Of a DNA stretch of 64,000 nucleotides, positions 46,867 to 58,849 are shown in pieces. This stretch comes from Psilocybe azurescens (taxonomy: Eukaryota > Basidiomycota > Agaricomycetes > Agaricales > Agrocybaceae). Numbering within the stretch: the first letter of the stretch is position 1; every line of letters starts with the position of its first letter. The stretch covers positions 124,001 through 188,000 of the forward strand of contig JAJIRX010000767.1 in the NCBI GenBank assembly GCA_023853785.1, read 5' to 3'. Under the pieces are notes generated by a model. The model was given only the letters and a program-made list of their open reading frames with translations. It was not told where the DNA came from and did no database searches. The translations under genes were made by a program, and so were the position numbers.

Positions 46867-48530
46867 ACAACAACAGCAACAGCAACAACAGCCACAGCCA
46901 CAACAACAGCCTGTAGCGCCAGCACCGCCTCACCAGACCCAATCCACGGAGCGTCCTGCGCAATATGTTGATCAGCGCAAACAACCCGATCAAGATAACC
47001 ATCAATACCAGGATTATCCTTCAAACTCGTACTACGGCCTCGGACCTCATCTACCTCAGAATACGCGATACATACCTGCTCCTCAGGTTTACCCTGACGA
47101 CTTCCAAGGCTACGCTGACGAATACCTGCAAGCCTACCTCCAATCACCTCGCCCCGATGCGCCAATCCCTCCCACTCCTCACAGTCAATCCACTGCACCT
47201 TCTCCCTCCCCGCTTCTCCATGGCTATAACGTTGGCGCGTTCAGGCCAGCGAGAGCAGCTGGATCACCTTATCCGTACCCATACGATCATGTTCGCCGGA
47301 ACCGACAAATACAACAAGGCCAGCGATTTTTCCCGAACGGGGTCGACCAGTCCACGATCACCGACAAAGTCGCCCGACAATGGCAAATCTACGCGCAGAA
47401 CAACCACGGCACCATCACCGACTCCACGCTGTCGCCCTCTTCCACGCCGTTCCGGCCCAGCGACAGATACGACGAATGGGCCATTTTGCATACCACTCGC
47501 ATGATGCGGCAGAATGCGAACCCGTTATCACTGGACAACTCGAGCACGCTGGATAACGCGAGCATAAATTCCAGTCCTAGCCATCAGCCCATCAGTTTGC
47601 CCATCCCGCCTAATTTCACTACCAAGGAAGAAGGAGCGAGGTATGCAAGCGAAAAGACAGGCATATACTCGTAAGCCGCCTCCGCGTGTGGAGAGCACCC
47701 AACCGAGGGAGACGAGTCCTGAGCTGTCGTCTTCTGGGGAAGAGACTGCCGGCGAGGAACGCTATTCTGCGGCGGCTGACAGGGACAACGGTGCTCAAGA
47801 TCCGCTCCCATTCCCAGTTGCTGCTTTGACGCCTGTTAACGACGAGGATGTCGGTGAATGGGTTGATGAGGACGAAGATGATGATTATGAAGACCTCATA
47901 GATCTAGAGTACCATCCCGCTTTTGTTAAGAACATAAGTAAACGACGCAGGAAATGGGAAGTCGGCTGGGAAAATCTCATTCAAGCTGTGAGTAATTTTC
48001 GTTTTTGATGTTTCCGTATACATCGTGCTAATATTTTTTTATTCTCCCAGTTCCAGGCTCTTGACCGTCAGACAGACGCGACGATGATGTTATTAGCGTC
48101 TCCTTCTCATACTACAAAGTTACACGCTCTCAAGTCGCGATCAATTCGCAAGCATCCTAATCTTGCAAACTCTGGCAGCATGAAGGAGATACGTTCCGGG
48201 TTCGCCCGCATAGCTGCACAAAGAAGGATAACGCGACCCGATAAATCGTCCTTGGTTGACAGACTTTTACAAAACAGTTCAAGCTCGTCTGGAGGCGACG
48301 GCTCTGACGGCAGCTCGGGCTCGGTAGAAGAGAATCTGAAGCGGGCGTTAGATGCTGCGCTCGGCAGCCTCAGCGCTATGGGAGATGTGTACGAACAGAG
48401 AGAAGCTAGAGTGATGGAAGAATTACATCGATCTCGGGAAGATCGCGAACGAGTGGAGTTGCTCCTCAGACAGGTCCTTGGGGACAAACATCCCTTTAAC
48501 GGCGAGAAGCGGCGAGCCGTTGTATCATGA
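45281..48530 (+). CDS. Large Pro/Gln/Ser-rich conserved protein with polyglutamine tract and C-terminal helix
   Basis: Family not recognised. The start is at 45281 (MASHSPQRSRRPA), with a first intron at 45343-45500. The long N-terminal part is disordered (Pro, Ser, Gln), with several PPxP stretches. A polyglutamine tract follows at 46801-46913, then an Asn/Pro/Tyr-rich region. The conserved part is C-terminal: WVDEDEDDDYEDLIDLEY, KRRRKWEVGWENLIQA, an intron at about 47988-48051, then FQALDRQTDATMMLL and a terminal coiled coil (YEQREARVMEEL, REDRERVELLLRQVL). Frame changes are needed near 45620, just before the polyGln tract (about 46765) and near 47645. Looks like a nuclear or cytoplasmic scaffold/regulator; no enzyme motif. 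Confidence 0.65.
46801..46913 (+). repeat. CAG/CAA trinucleotide tract (polyglutamine)
   Basis: About 37 codons of mixed CAG and CAA with a few CAC/CCA encode mostly Gln in the frame that is open downstream. In the upstream frame the same tract would read as Asn/Ser, which marks a frame conflict at its left edge. Confidence 0.85.
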
Positions 48531-50022
48531 AGAAACTACCATTTCCGTCCAGCTACGAAGTTCAATGATACCACACTACTATGCCAGCATCGTCCTCGAC
48601 GTGTATTCATGTATCATTTCTCCCATCAGCATTTTCCTGTCAACTCACCAACTATCCCAAATGGCACACTGTGTAAAATTTTCTTCCGCGTAGTGACGAC
48701 TGTAATTGTACACAATGGACACACTGCTATCGTACCTGATTCATTTTTTTATTTATAAATTCAACATCGTCGGCCTCGTCGATGATGGAGGGTGATACGT
48801 TGAGAAGCAGCCTGTGTAAACATGAAAGAATGCAGTTAAATTATTTTAAGCGCTCGGCCACCCTTGCCCACATACTTACACTGGCACAGCTGGGTTTCTG
48901 ATGACCTGTTGGTTGCAACTTCTTGTCTAGCTTATCATTGTCATCTCTCAACCTGACGCCCATCGCGATTCGCCAATGCCCCGTCCTTTTCCTAGCACAG
49001 GTTCCATGTCAATTAATATAGCGTCTCCGACATGACCCTCATCCAACCGCATTCAGGTGGAAAAGCAAAAAAGCTTATTCAGAATGAGAATTTTCGACTT
49101 TTGGGGCTTGGAGACAGATTGCAATAGGCTATCGACAGGTGGACCGTGGTACTTATTCCAAGGGATGGGCATTATAACATGCCGCTGATGGCCGACGTGC
49201 AGCTTCGTCTTGGCTTCCCCTGTTGAGCTCAAGTTAAACTGGTACATGATAGCTCAATAATACCTAGGCTCGAATACCAGCCATTTCTGACTAATTAAAC
49301 TTCAATAACACCACATTTTTACAGATTTTATCACAACAAAGTTGAAACAAATGCCCGAAAAGAAATTTGAGATCACTTCAGAAGGTCTGGCTAGCCGCTT
49401 GCGAGTCTACGTGATACCGAAGGTATACATCTTATCAGCAATCATTTCTCCACGGAGTATGTCCGGGCTAACCGATCAAATTAAGCGGGGCTATTATTAA
49501 TTCTGGTTTTCGTGGCTGGCAGTGCAAAGCGTACGGATGAAACGGCTTACATACGAAAGGCTGAGCGAACTTTCCGTCAATTCGGCTTGGGACTTCCCAA
49601 ACTTGCAAGTTCTCCTTAGAGTTTGTGGGGATCGTCTGTTCGTTTCGGAAGATCTCTTGATTGCACACTGAGAAGGCTGCGAGTGCAGTGCTGAATAGTG
49701 CCTCCGGCCTTGATCCACTCAGTGATGATTGGCCTGTCAAACTATTTCGCTGGAAGCTGTGTCCCAGGTGTGCGATCACGCTTGGGCAGTGAGAATTATT
49801 GTTACCCTGATTGAGATTGCTTATATACAGGCGACTAGGACGACTCATCCTCCACAGAGCAGGTCTCTTCCACCTCCGAAAGTTACGACGAGCCGGTCTC
49901 ATCGAACAGCGCCTCTGCCAGTCTTCTCAAGTTATTGCTGAGCAATAGGCTTACGATCGTGAGTGTTGCTGAGTACTGGAGTACCAGTTGTTCAATATAC
50001 TGAATCCAAATGCAAATAGATC
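48531..50022. other. Intergenic, no supported gene
   Basis: A minus ORF at 49468-49902 (144 aa) shows no domain or exon-like signals. Nothing else of note; 49,940-50,022 is the promoter of the secreted repeat protein. Confidence 0.4.
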
Positions 50023-51181
50023 ATGCAGCTTCTACGTCTTTTCACGATCTTTTCTGTGCTTTTAGTTTCTGGACTTTGTGCTCCTGTTAACACCGCCCAA
50101 AAGGACACACCATCATCATCCTCAGATGGGTCCAAAACTCCCCGGCTTCCCGTGAACACGGTGAATTCGTCGGGGTTAGACCAGGTGCCTATGAGAAGAA
50201 AACTAAAGAAAATGTAAGCGCATTTGGTCGAGCTTCATTTGATTATCCGCTCATATCTAGAATTCACAGAACCTCAAGAGCATCAGTATCCATCCCGGAG
50301 TTGTGCTGGGAGGGCCTCATCCAGAAACCGGACGATACAGCGTCGCAATGATCTCGAAGAAGCTACCTAATGGCCCGCCGCAAGCGCCCATCGAGCATTA
50401 TCACCCCGTCTCGACAGTATACGGGAACATTGCATTGAGCCCGCCGAAGGAAATCCGCCCGGAGGATATGAAAGGCTGGATTAATGAGAAGACTGGGGCG
50501 CGGGAAAAACATATGAATGACGAAAATCTCACCAGGTTAAAGAAAGATATGGGTTCGTGATTTGCCATTGTAAACACATCTAATGCCGTGTTCTAACACA
50601 TTGTACCCATTAGGGCCCCATGTAGATTGGCGGCCGCCCACTCCTCCACCTAAGCCTCCAACACCGCCCCCAAGACGCCCCCCACCCCCCGCCGGCAAAG
50701 ACGCCCAAGAATGCTAAGAAAGGACAGCAGAATAATGCCCATGCAAGTGGGTCGCAGCACACTAGCCCATCTCGGCACGGTGGCACCGGGCATCCTACAC
50801 CTTTTAAACACGGTGCAGCTGGGCATGGGCACCCTGGCACTCCTGGAAGCCCTTCTACTCATGGGTCCGGCAGTAGAAGACACCCCACTACAGGAAGTCC
50901 CAACCAACAACACGGAAAGGCACCCAGACGGTCAAGCTCACCAGACAATCACCCTCACGCAAAGAAGGCACCCAGACGGTCAAGCTCACCAGATAAGCAC
51001 CCTCATGCACAGAAGGCACCAAAAGGTCAAGCTCACCAGACACGCACCCTCATGCAAAGAAGGCACCAAGAAGGTCAAGCTCGCCAGGCCCGCGTCCTAA
51101 ATCTCCCAACCATGGAAAGAAGCCAGCTCATGGGGTGGTACTAAACCTTCTCAAGATCATTCCCATAAGCACAAGCGGTGA
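50023..51181 (+). CDS. Secreted Pro/His-rich protein with 48-bp tandem repeats
   Basis: The N-terminus MQLLRLFTIFSVLLVSGLCA is a clear signal peptide. Exon 1 ends at a GTAAGC donor at about 50215. Exon 2 carries the only non-repetitive domain (HPGVVLGGPHPETGRYS, PPKEIRPEDMKGWIN). After an intron at about 50551-50614 the protein becomes Pro-rich (RPPTPPPKPPTPPP), then His/Gly/Ser-rich. It ends in repeats of the type APRRSSSPDxHPHAKK and a basic His tail (DHSHKHKR, stop 51181). Dibasic RR and KK pairs border each repeat, as in Kex2-processed repeat proteins. One-base shifts are needed near 50170, near 50690, in repeat unit 3 (47 bp) and near 51133. Secreted; wall-associated or peptide-releasing role is inference. 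Confidence 0.6.
50919..51090 (+). repeat. 48-bp tandem repeat in the secreted protein gene, about 3.5 units
   Basis: Units start at 50919, 50967, 51015 and 51062; the spacing is 48, 48 and 47 bp. Each begins GGCACC and contains GGTCAAGCTC. The 47-bp unit has lost one base in its GGCACCAAAAGG start, which shifts the reading frame. Confidence 0.9.
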
Positions 51182-51598
51182 AAAGACCCTTGGCCCTCTA
51201 GTGTAGTACTGCTGTATACTTGATAATACCTGAATCGATAACTTTCCACTGCCACTCTATAATGAACAACAAGTGTACCCCTTATAACAAAAGTGAAAAA
51301 ATCGTTGAAAAATATGAAGATCAACTTGTGAACTCTAGTACCGCTGATTATAGTCAGCCAGGATAAACAGCTGCAAGGATGAAGAAGTTACTTGGAAGCG
51401 TTGATGGGGTGGCTGCACGACCTCCTGCCAAAGTTTTTCGGACCATGCTTGAACTCAAGGCACCTTTCTTTCTTCTCGAATGGAATCTCAAGTCTGGAAT
51501 GACTCTCCGCGCGACTGCCGTGAGCTGGCCCTAATAGGATAACCCACAGTGACCAGCACATTTATTGACACAGTAAATACGAATAAAAGCATAATGCA
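51182..51598. other. Convergent intergenic region
   Basis: 3' flanks of the secreted repeat protein (+) and the F-box gene (-). No other signal. Confidence 0.5.
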
Positions 51599-52870
51599 TC
51601 ATACGTCGCTAATCGCGACTTTGAATATGAATTCCAGTTTCTCATTATCTCGAAGCCACCTAAAGCCTTCCCTTCCAATTTCCTCAAATCGGGCCTGCAG
51701 CCCGTTGGGGTCCGGAGAGGAGCGCCAGATCGTGATCTCCAATGATACCGAGCGTAGATAGGGAAATGCGTCAGCTGCAGACAGTGTGCGATCGAGTTGG
51801 GCCCACTTTGAAAGTTCGGTGGTGGGGCGAGCGTTCGTTTCGATGTCGACCTCGATGGAAAGAGTTTCTAACACGTTTTGCCCTCCAATTTGTTCGAGCT
51901 CCTCCACGAAATAAAGGTAAGGATCCGTTCGTTGATCCTCCACCATTGTCATTATCTTCATCATTTTCAGGGTTTTCAAGGAACCATGGGTCAGGCTTGA
52001 AGCGAGATTTCCCTTGAAGTTAAGATAGGAATCATAGGAAGCTAGAGAAATAAAATTATCAAGATGGACAAATTATAGCAGGACAAGCATGATCGTCGTA
52101 CCTGACAAACTCAGGCACTTCAGATTTTGTGAGTGCTGCAATAAGTGTCTGATGACATCCATGCCTATATGTCCTCCCTCTAAAGAAGCACCCATGTTCT
52201 CGAGACCAGTCAAGTCGAGAACAGGTGTAGTGTTGGGTTGGTCATAGCTAAGAAGCTTTCGTAGAGGGCCTAGGCTGCTCTGCCGACTCCAAATGCTGAT
52301 CAACTTCGGAACTCCCATTGGGCCGCTGAAACCACTTTCAAGAGGAGCATCTAGGATAGACACGTTATCGACCTTCAAGCTTGTAAGGTGCGGGAAGTAT
52401 GTCAGGATTGTTGCAGGAAGATTCTGGATATTGACCAAAGATAACTGCTCGATGCTGTTCGATTGGATGAATGAATAAAAGTAGGACCTATGACGGCTTG
52501 GTAATTTCTCCCAATCATATTGTGGATCTCCGCAATAGTTCTCTTTGCCGTCAGTGAGTCGCAAAGTGAAGTCTTTGACGCGATGGAGGCGATGTAGAAC
52601 CGGTGGCCCGACATTTCTCCGGGCCGTATTGTACACGAATGTCAAGCTCCTAACATAGTTTGCTGTCGATGGGGATCTCTTCAGGAGACGGTCAAATCGG
52701 CGTGTATATCGTCGCTCGGTAGAGTCCAGTTCTATAGAGTGAAATATGTGTTTCCGGCAGAGTCTTGCGAAGTCATTGCAGACAAGCGAACAACTCTTTA
52801 GAGAAAGAATGTGAATCTCGGCCAACATATCAATGATTATCTCGTAGACATCGAACGTTAAGTACACCAT
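51599..52870 (-). CDS. F-box / leucine-rich protein, two exons
   Basis: Exons 52870-52102 and 52041-51599 splice in frame to 403 aa through a 60-nt intron. The N-terminus (VYEIIIDMLAEIHILSLKS, CSLVCNDFARLCRKHIF) is a mushroom-type F-box: start of a three-helix domain that binds Skp1 in SCF ubiquitin ligases. Downstream leucine-rich segments (YVRSLTFVY, QLSLVNIQNLPATIL, NLKCLSLS, VLETLSIEV) resemble irregular LRRs that would hold a substrate. Agaricomycetes carry hundreds of such genes, most with unknown targets. No frame damage. The two-exon structure and intact frame suggest a functional gene. Confidence 0.8.
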
Positions 52871-53696
52871 GATGAGGTGGTGTGGAATGGGCTAAGTAAC
52901 TTGAGGAAGACGATCTAGTTGCAAACTGTTAAATATATTGGCACGAGTCTAGCAGCAGGTTTATAAGATTAAGAAGCAACCGATTTAGAACAAGCTTGTT
53001 GAGAATGTAACGCACGGATATGGTGCAATGTCGTGAGTTTCGTTATGTTCGTGAGTGTCGTGGGCGAACAGTCCTTTGTCTATAGATAGGAGGCTGTCAG
53101 AAAACAATACTTAGATTCCATCCAGAACGTACCTTCCAGAGACTTGAAGGTTGTTTGTCAAGAAGGAATCTTCCACGCGTTCTCTGGTTTAAATATTGAA
53201 TCAGTGACTGAAATTAGAAAGCAGTGCGAAAGCATGTGCCCGAGAGAGGCTGTACTCAGCCTTTACTGGCCAAGGTGCCTGTTCCAACCGTGGGAGGCAT
53301 CGCCAACAAGGGTTAGATAGCGGTTTGTGGCTGCAGTGTGGCAGAGACACTGCACAGGTTTAATGCTGACCAACCACATCTCAGCACCTTTTCGTAAACC
53401 TAAATAGTTCTGCATTTGTCAACGAAAGATGTGCGGTGATGAACTCTGTTGAAAAGATGATGTATTTCGTAACATGTGTACATAAAAAGCTGTCTCTTGC
53501 TTTTGTATAGAGCGCGGCAGATGCTCACGGCGCGCCAGACCTGGGGGACAACTTGCCTCTTTCGCAGTAGCAGAGACATGCCTTTCCTGATTCTGATCGG
53601 GTGGCGCAGAAAACGAAGAATCTTAAAATGAACGAAGTTAAATTACGGAGTGAAGCAAAACATTTAGAGACAAGCTTCGAGGAAACGTAAGAGTAA
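52871..53696. other. Intergenic
   Basis: 5' flank of the F-box gene and 3' flank of cyclin C. No coding signal or repeat noticed. Confidence 0.45.
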
Positions 53697-55147
53697 CTAC
53701 CCTACGGCCTGTGTGCGCTCGAGTCTCTTGTTGACAGCGACGGGCCTGCCCATGGGCGAGATGTCAATCAAGCGAGACTCCCGAAGTTTCTGGACCACAG
53801 ACGATAGATATGCTGTTGTAATATAGTTGCCTTCCGAGTCAAGAGACTCTTCTGCGCCAGGCGTCGCGCCCCCACTAGTACTCGCGTGCGCACTTCCTGA
53901 TCTTTTTATCGGACTCGGAGAATTTGTCAGTTCGCGGGCGGCTTTGGTCGCATCAGGAGATGCATCTTCCTTATACTGGTCCCACAAGGTATATAAAGAG
54001 ATGATTTCCTGCGCAATGGTCGCGACGAGTGAGAGTGACACGTTGAGTTCGGAAAGAAATGTAATTGGGTCTTGTGGCTTTTTCGGAGAGGCAGATTGTG
54101 ATTGGGTATGGTGGGCTTGACGCGACGATCGCCTCGGAGCGGGTTGTTCTGGAAAAGGGTCTGCTGCGTTTTCGTTCGCGGAAGATTGCGCATTATCAGG
54201 GCGTGTGGGAGGATGAAGAATAAATGTTAGGTATATGGCAGCAATCGCAATGAGATGAGGGGGATATAAAAGGCATAATTGCGATCTGTAAGTATCATTT
54301 ATGATGGACCTGGAGATGAAGATGAAAATCAGAAGGACTGCTGCCTAGTGCTATAGATATGTTACACACCATGCGGTTTGGAACGCAGCAGGCGTAAATT
54401 CGAGCTGCCCTTCCCCAGTTCCCCAATACCGTGGGCCATCATCAAGACCTATTCCAGCACCGACGTCCTCTGCTTCTCCCTCCTCAGAGGAAGGATCACC
54501 GCTCGGTTCCTTCTTGCACAATGAAAGAAGAGTACGGTAGGGATGGAATACGACCAGATCGCATTCTAGGTCATCGACTAGATAGAACTCCATCTCTGCA
54601 ACCTTTCCGTTATCGGTGTTGAAGGCCTTGACGCTATATGTGTCTTCTATATAAAGTATGAGTGTCGGGCAAGAGGGCGACAGTTTGACGTACGGTTGAA
54701 CAGTGCTCGCGATTCTGCAACAATAACTTTGATGTGAACGGGTGACTCTTCAGCTTTTGCCGCAAGATAGCAACAAGCGGATATGACCATGAATGGATCG
54801 GTCTCGCAGTATGAGTTCTTGAGATAGAACCGTCTTAAGAAGACGATTGCAGTAGCGATAGTCCTTTGTCGAAACTGCAACTTTTTCCCCAGTTTTGTTA
54901 TCACTAATGATAGATCAGGAAGTTTAGCCTTCCAGCGAATCGCAGGACATACCATTTGCAAAATGTATTGACAGAAAGTCCAGAAGTTCTGGATCTTCCA
55001 CATATTGTAGATCTTCGAATCTTGCCTGATTCAAAGTAGCTCGGTCAACTATCCATCTTTTGCTGAGCTTTTCCATGAGCGAAGGCATAACACGAACATT
55101 TCCTGTTTGCCTCACTAATGCGAGCTCGCCCAAAAGTCTGTCGCCAT
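53697..55147 (-). CDS. SSN8: Cyclin C (SSN8/Srb11-type), Mediator kinase-module cyclin
   Basis: Exons 55147-55116, 55062-54953, 54903-54694, 54646-54370 and 54309-53697 join in frame to 413 aa. The N-terminus MATDFWASSHYKRWIVD is diagnostic of cyclin C. The first cyclin box follows (VITKLGKKLQFRQRTIATA, RRFYLKNSYCETDP, CCYLAAKAEESPVHIK), then the second fold (MEFYLVDDLECDLVVFHPY, IINDTYRSQLCLLYPP, LIAIAAIYLTFIL). Cyclin C pairs with CDK8 in the Mediator kinase module and represses or tunes RNA polymerase II transcription. Unusual points are an acidic/Gly insert between the boxes (PSSEEGEAEDVGAGIG) and a Ser/Pro-rich insert near the C-terminus, making it longer than the yeast and animal proteins. 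The frame is intact. Confidence 0.95.
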
Positions 55148-55500
55148 GATTTATCTTTTGAGTTGCTTCGCCTATATCACTAGGCTATATTATATGGATG
55201 AATATAGTGTATGATGGTAAACAGTCAAGTTGTAAGTAGTACACAAGTAGGTACATAGTATGTCATCTGAGGTACTCTTGTAGTCGAACCAACGTAATAA
55301 AAAATTATATAATTCAATTGATTATATTTACATATAATAAGGCTAATAATTAAAAACTATTAAACTATTCTTAGTAGCTAAGTAGGTCATTAACAAAAAT
55401 GCCAATCGCAGGAATACTTGGATGAGTACAAGGGAATGACAATCCGGATATTCATAGTGCATGGAGCCAGAAAGTGGGGGGCAGAAGATAGGCGAAATGG
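55148..55500. other. Short intergenic region, AT-rich
   Basis: Cyclin C promoter side. 55290-55380 is strongly A/T-rich. No coding signal. Confidence 0.5.
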
Positions 55501-57586
55501 CTATAGCACAATGGGATCTTTACGAGTGCCTTTCTCTCTATACCGTATGGAAACAGGCTGTGTAAGATCCACATCAACTTCATCAGAGTCTGAGAGTTCA
55601 ATGATGTCGACCTCTCGCGTCAGAGTGCTTTGCAGTCTTTGTCCCTTCCTCGTAGAGCTCGTAGAATGTTCATCGACCTCATGCTCATTCAGGTTTACAT
55701 CTTCTTCACTTTCGGGTTCGAGTGGTTCTGACTCCGGAGTCTCTTCGCGTTTTCGTTTGCCTTTCGACGCTTGGCTCTGTTTTAACTGTGCATTCAACTT
55801 CTTTCCTTTGCCCTTAGGTTTCGCGGACGGTGGGGTCCAGTGTGGAAACTTGGCCACCAGTTCTCTTTGGAAATTCTCGTCATATCCCACGCACTTCATC
55901 ATGAAGGCTCCTAAGGTCTGAAGTTGATAACACGTTAAAAGAACTCTATCTGCTGCCAATATAATGAGAATGGCCACCTCTGTCCCAGAGTCCAATGCAC
56001 TCCGAATATCTTCTGGAGTTACATTATGATGTTTCCCATCTTTCCAGAATTGATCCAGATCGGCTTCGGTAGGCTTATGCCCAAGTTCTCGACGTGCAGC
56101 CACCCTCAGACGGAATCCAGTTCCCCACCTCTTTTTATAAATTAAATTAACCCATGTACCGCGGACCTGCGACCCAGTGACTAATAAGTGGAGGGAATGG
56201 TCGAAGAAAGGTGGTAGTACATACCCTTTCTGTCATTGATCTCCATTCCCCCCTTAGATAAAGGAGGTGATGGTATTAGAACATAGATCCCGACGTATAG
56301 CCACTCGGTAGGCTTAAGTCGAACAAAAACATAGAAGAGCGATTCCCAATTGTCCGCAGGCTCGGAATCGAAGAAAAATCCAGGATTTCCTACATACTGA
56401 GGTGCATGGCTGTGATTCTCTACATTCACATACATAAAATGTTTTATGCCATGTTGTGCAAGTTTTTGAGGGCTAATTTCAGGGAATGACATTTGCGGGC
56501 CCCCTCCGTAAAGAGAAGACATGAACAGTCTTGACACTGATTTGTCCCGGATTTCACTGTCTAATGTGACTTCATACGGATCCAATCCAATTCCCTTCAA
56601 CCGATCGTAGATGGCCGATAGGCTAAACTCCATGTCTTTAGTTTTCTTGAATTTAGGCTGAAGAAACGTGAGATATAATCGAATGTATATAGGGGTTGAA
56701 TGAAAAGACTTACGTTATTCATCTTCTTGATTTTTTCAAAGTCTTCTTTTCTGCGGTTCTGGAGAGCAGCCCAAGTAGGAACAACGACCTGGGGCACCAA
56801 GCGCGGCCTCTTATGCTGCCGACTGAGAGAGGCCTGTTTGAAAGATTCATTTTCGTGAGGCCCGGTTTTCACAAAGGTGCGAGTAGCTTGATCCTGGGTG
56901 CCTCCTTCCGAAGATCGTACAGTCTAGAGAAATATCAGCACAGAGAACTAAGAATGGGTTGAATATGAAGACCGGTGCTTGCTCAGGCGGAATATCTTCT
57001 TCACATCTCACTCGGACTAATTTATTATTATGCTCGTTGGTTGAGTGCTGAAAGTTGACATTGAGCTCGGCCGAGTTCACTGCGGGTGTGGGGGCGAATG
57101 TTGCCTGTTTGAGTGGATGAATCGCAATTTCGCCGTAAGTATTTGGATCTTCCTGAAAGAAAGTCAGCAAACGTTATAGACACAACAATGGGTTAACATC
57201 GAATTCACCTCATCAGACGAATCTTCCAGGTTCATCCCAATATGCTTTACCTAAATATTACGTTAATATCGGCCACAAAGCAAAGAGCAGGCTTGGATGA
57301 AGAACGTACTGGTTCGAGCTCCGGGTTTCCTTGATAGTGTGCGCCATTCACGGCCACCTCAGAGCCTGGGCACTGTGTCGACGCCGCTGCCTGGAGACTA
57401 GACTTGCCTTTCCCATCGAAAGCATCGACGCGTATCTGTTTATAGATGAGTGCATCCTGGCACGAAAAAGTATAAAAGACGTGCCACCTCATTCCGTTTG
57501 TGGTTCAGCGCCTCTTCGTCGAAGTTGGAAGCAGACGACGCGTCTTCAGCAGTAGCTTGGCATTGCTTGGCGTCGAGCTCAGCCAT
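55501..57586 (-). CDS. Conserved mushroom protein of unknown function (DUF6697-like, tentative)
   Basis: A multi-exon gene with its likely start at 57586 (MAELDAKQCQATAED). Early exons are short and disordered (DALIYKQIRVDAFDG, KHIGMNLEDSSDE, HPLKQATFAPTPAVN). A basic block (ASLSRQHKRPRLVP) precedes the conserved domain: LFMSSLYGGGPQMSFPEI, KHFMYVNVENHSHAPQ, GNPGFFFDSEP and EWLYVGIYVLIPS. The last exon (55501-56103) has FWKDGKHHNVTPEDI and MMKCVGYDENFQREL, then a Lys-rich, acidic, probably nuclear tail (KGKRKREETPESE). The YGGGPQ...FPEI...HAPQ...PG pattern is what I remember of the mushroom family DUF6697; the label is from memory. No enzymatic motif. Some exon borders at 56900-57250 are uncertain. 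Confidence 0.55.
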
Positions 57587-58849
57587 GATTCTCTGAACAA
57601 AAAACAATGATATTAGTACAAAGATAACGTCGAATGAATACACCTCGAGACATACGTGCCCGCAAGGAAGGAAAAGAAAGACAACCGAAAATGCAGACCG
57701 TTACGTTACATTTATGTATTTGCCGCTGAACTCAATATAATTCACCTTACCGTCTCGGCCATTCTAATTTCTTCGTCCCTTGTCGCAAGGGGCCCCAAGA
57801 TTTCACAAACGTCATGGGGTAGATATTTTTCATAAGGGCTCGTGGACCCCTCCCTCCCTCCTTCTATATATGGTTTGTTTTTCCTATGTTTTTCCTATAT
57901 TTTGATGGCTGTGAAAACAAAAAAAAACAAAAAAAATTCAATATATAAGGACACTAGGATGGATGGATGGATGGGTGGCGATTTTACGGTCCCAATATAG
58001 GAACTCGCCAATCCGTCGGCGACTCGACAGACCTGTCAAACTGTCCAGCCTCGACGGGGCCCCCAGCTAGGTGTCAGGTTTAACTTTCTTTGAACACAAA
58101 TAAGACAGCAAGCTTTTTTAAAGAGTTCTGAATGGGTTCAGCAAAGATATCCAGTAATGGTGGAAACTCTGTATGTTATCTGCTCATACAAAAATGGAAT
58201 ATAAATTTAACCAGTGCCGAAAACAATCTGTAAGAGCATGATTCTGGCTCATTAAACTCAAACACTGCTTTCTTGGCCTCTAGCGCCCTAAATTTTAAGT
58301 TTTAGCCTTTAAAACTAAAAATTTTAAGCCCTCCGGGACCCCTCCCCCTACCTCGGGTTACGGGCTGAAATCCCGGGGCCCCCTTGCCTTGTCGTTGACC
58401 TCGGCGTTCCGAAGTTCGCTGTCTGAGAACAAAAAACAAAAACAGAGCGGAGTTGAAAAAGGCCCGCAAAATTTGAGACTACGTGCACTAGAGTAGTCGT
58501 AAAAGAAAACATGCTGGGTATGTATTAAACATATCTGAAGAGCAGAACTACTATGGGGAAGATCGCTTTCGAGAAGGGAGAAAAATGACGCGTAAAGAAC
58601 TTGTATATAGAGATCCGTAGGGTACATCACATATATCGAAGTCTGTCTAGGAGAGACTACATCTGCATGTAGTTAGGGTATCGGAATAAATATATAGAGG
58701 ACATCAGTTGCTAATTACTATATTACATGTTCGTAAATCAGTTCATTGGAGACAAGCCAGGCTCAACGCTATTCACTTCTCAGCCAATCCATTACTTGCT
58801 CACCGACCTCGACCTCGATTTGCTCCGCCAAAGTTTTGACCACATCTCG
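57587..58849. other. Gene-free stretch with simple repeats
   Basis: Contains an A-rich run (57910-57940) and an ATGG tetranucleotide run (about 57957-57975). No coding signal. From about 58740 it belongs to the duplicated block described below. Confidence 0.5.

Noticed and set aside
46688..47005. Leu-rich minus ORF
   Set aside because: It is the complement of the CAG/CAA polyglutamine tract.
49468..49902. 144-codon minus-strand ORF
   Set aside because: No domain, signal peptide or splice support; probably chance.
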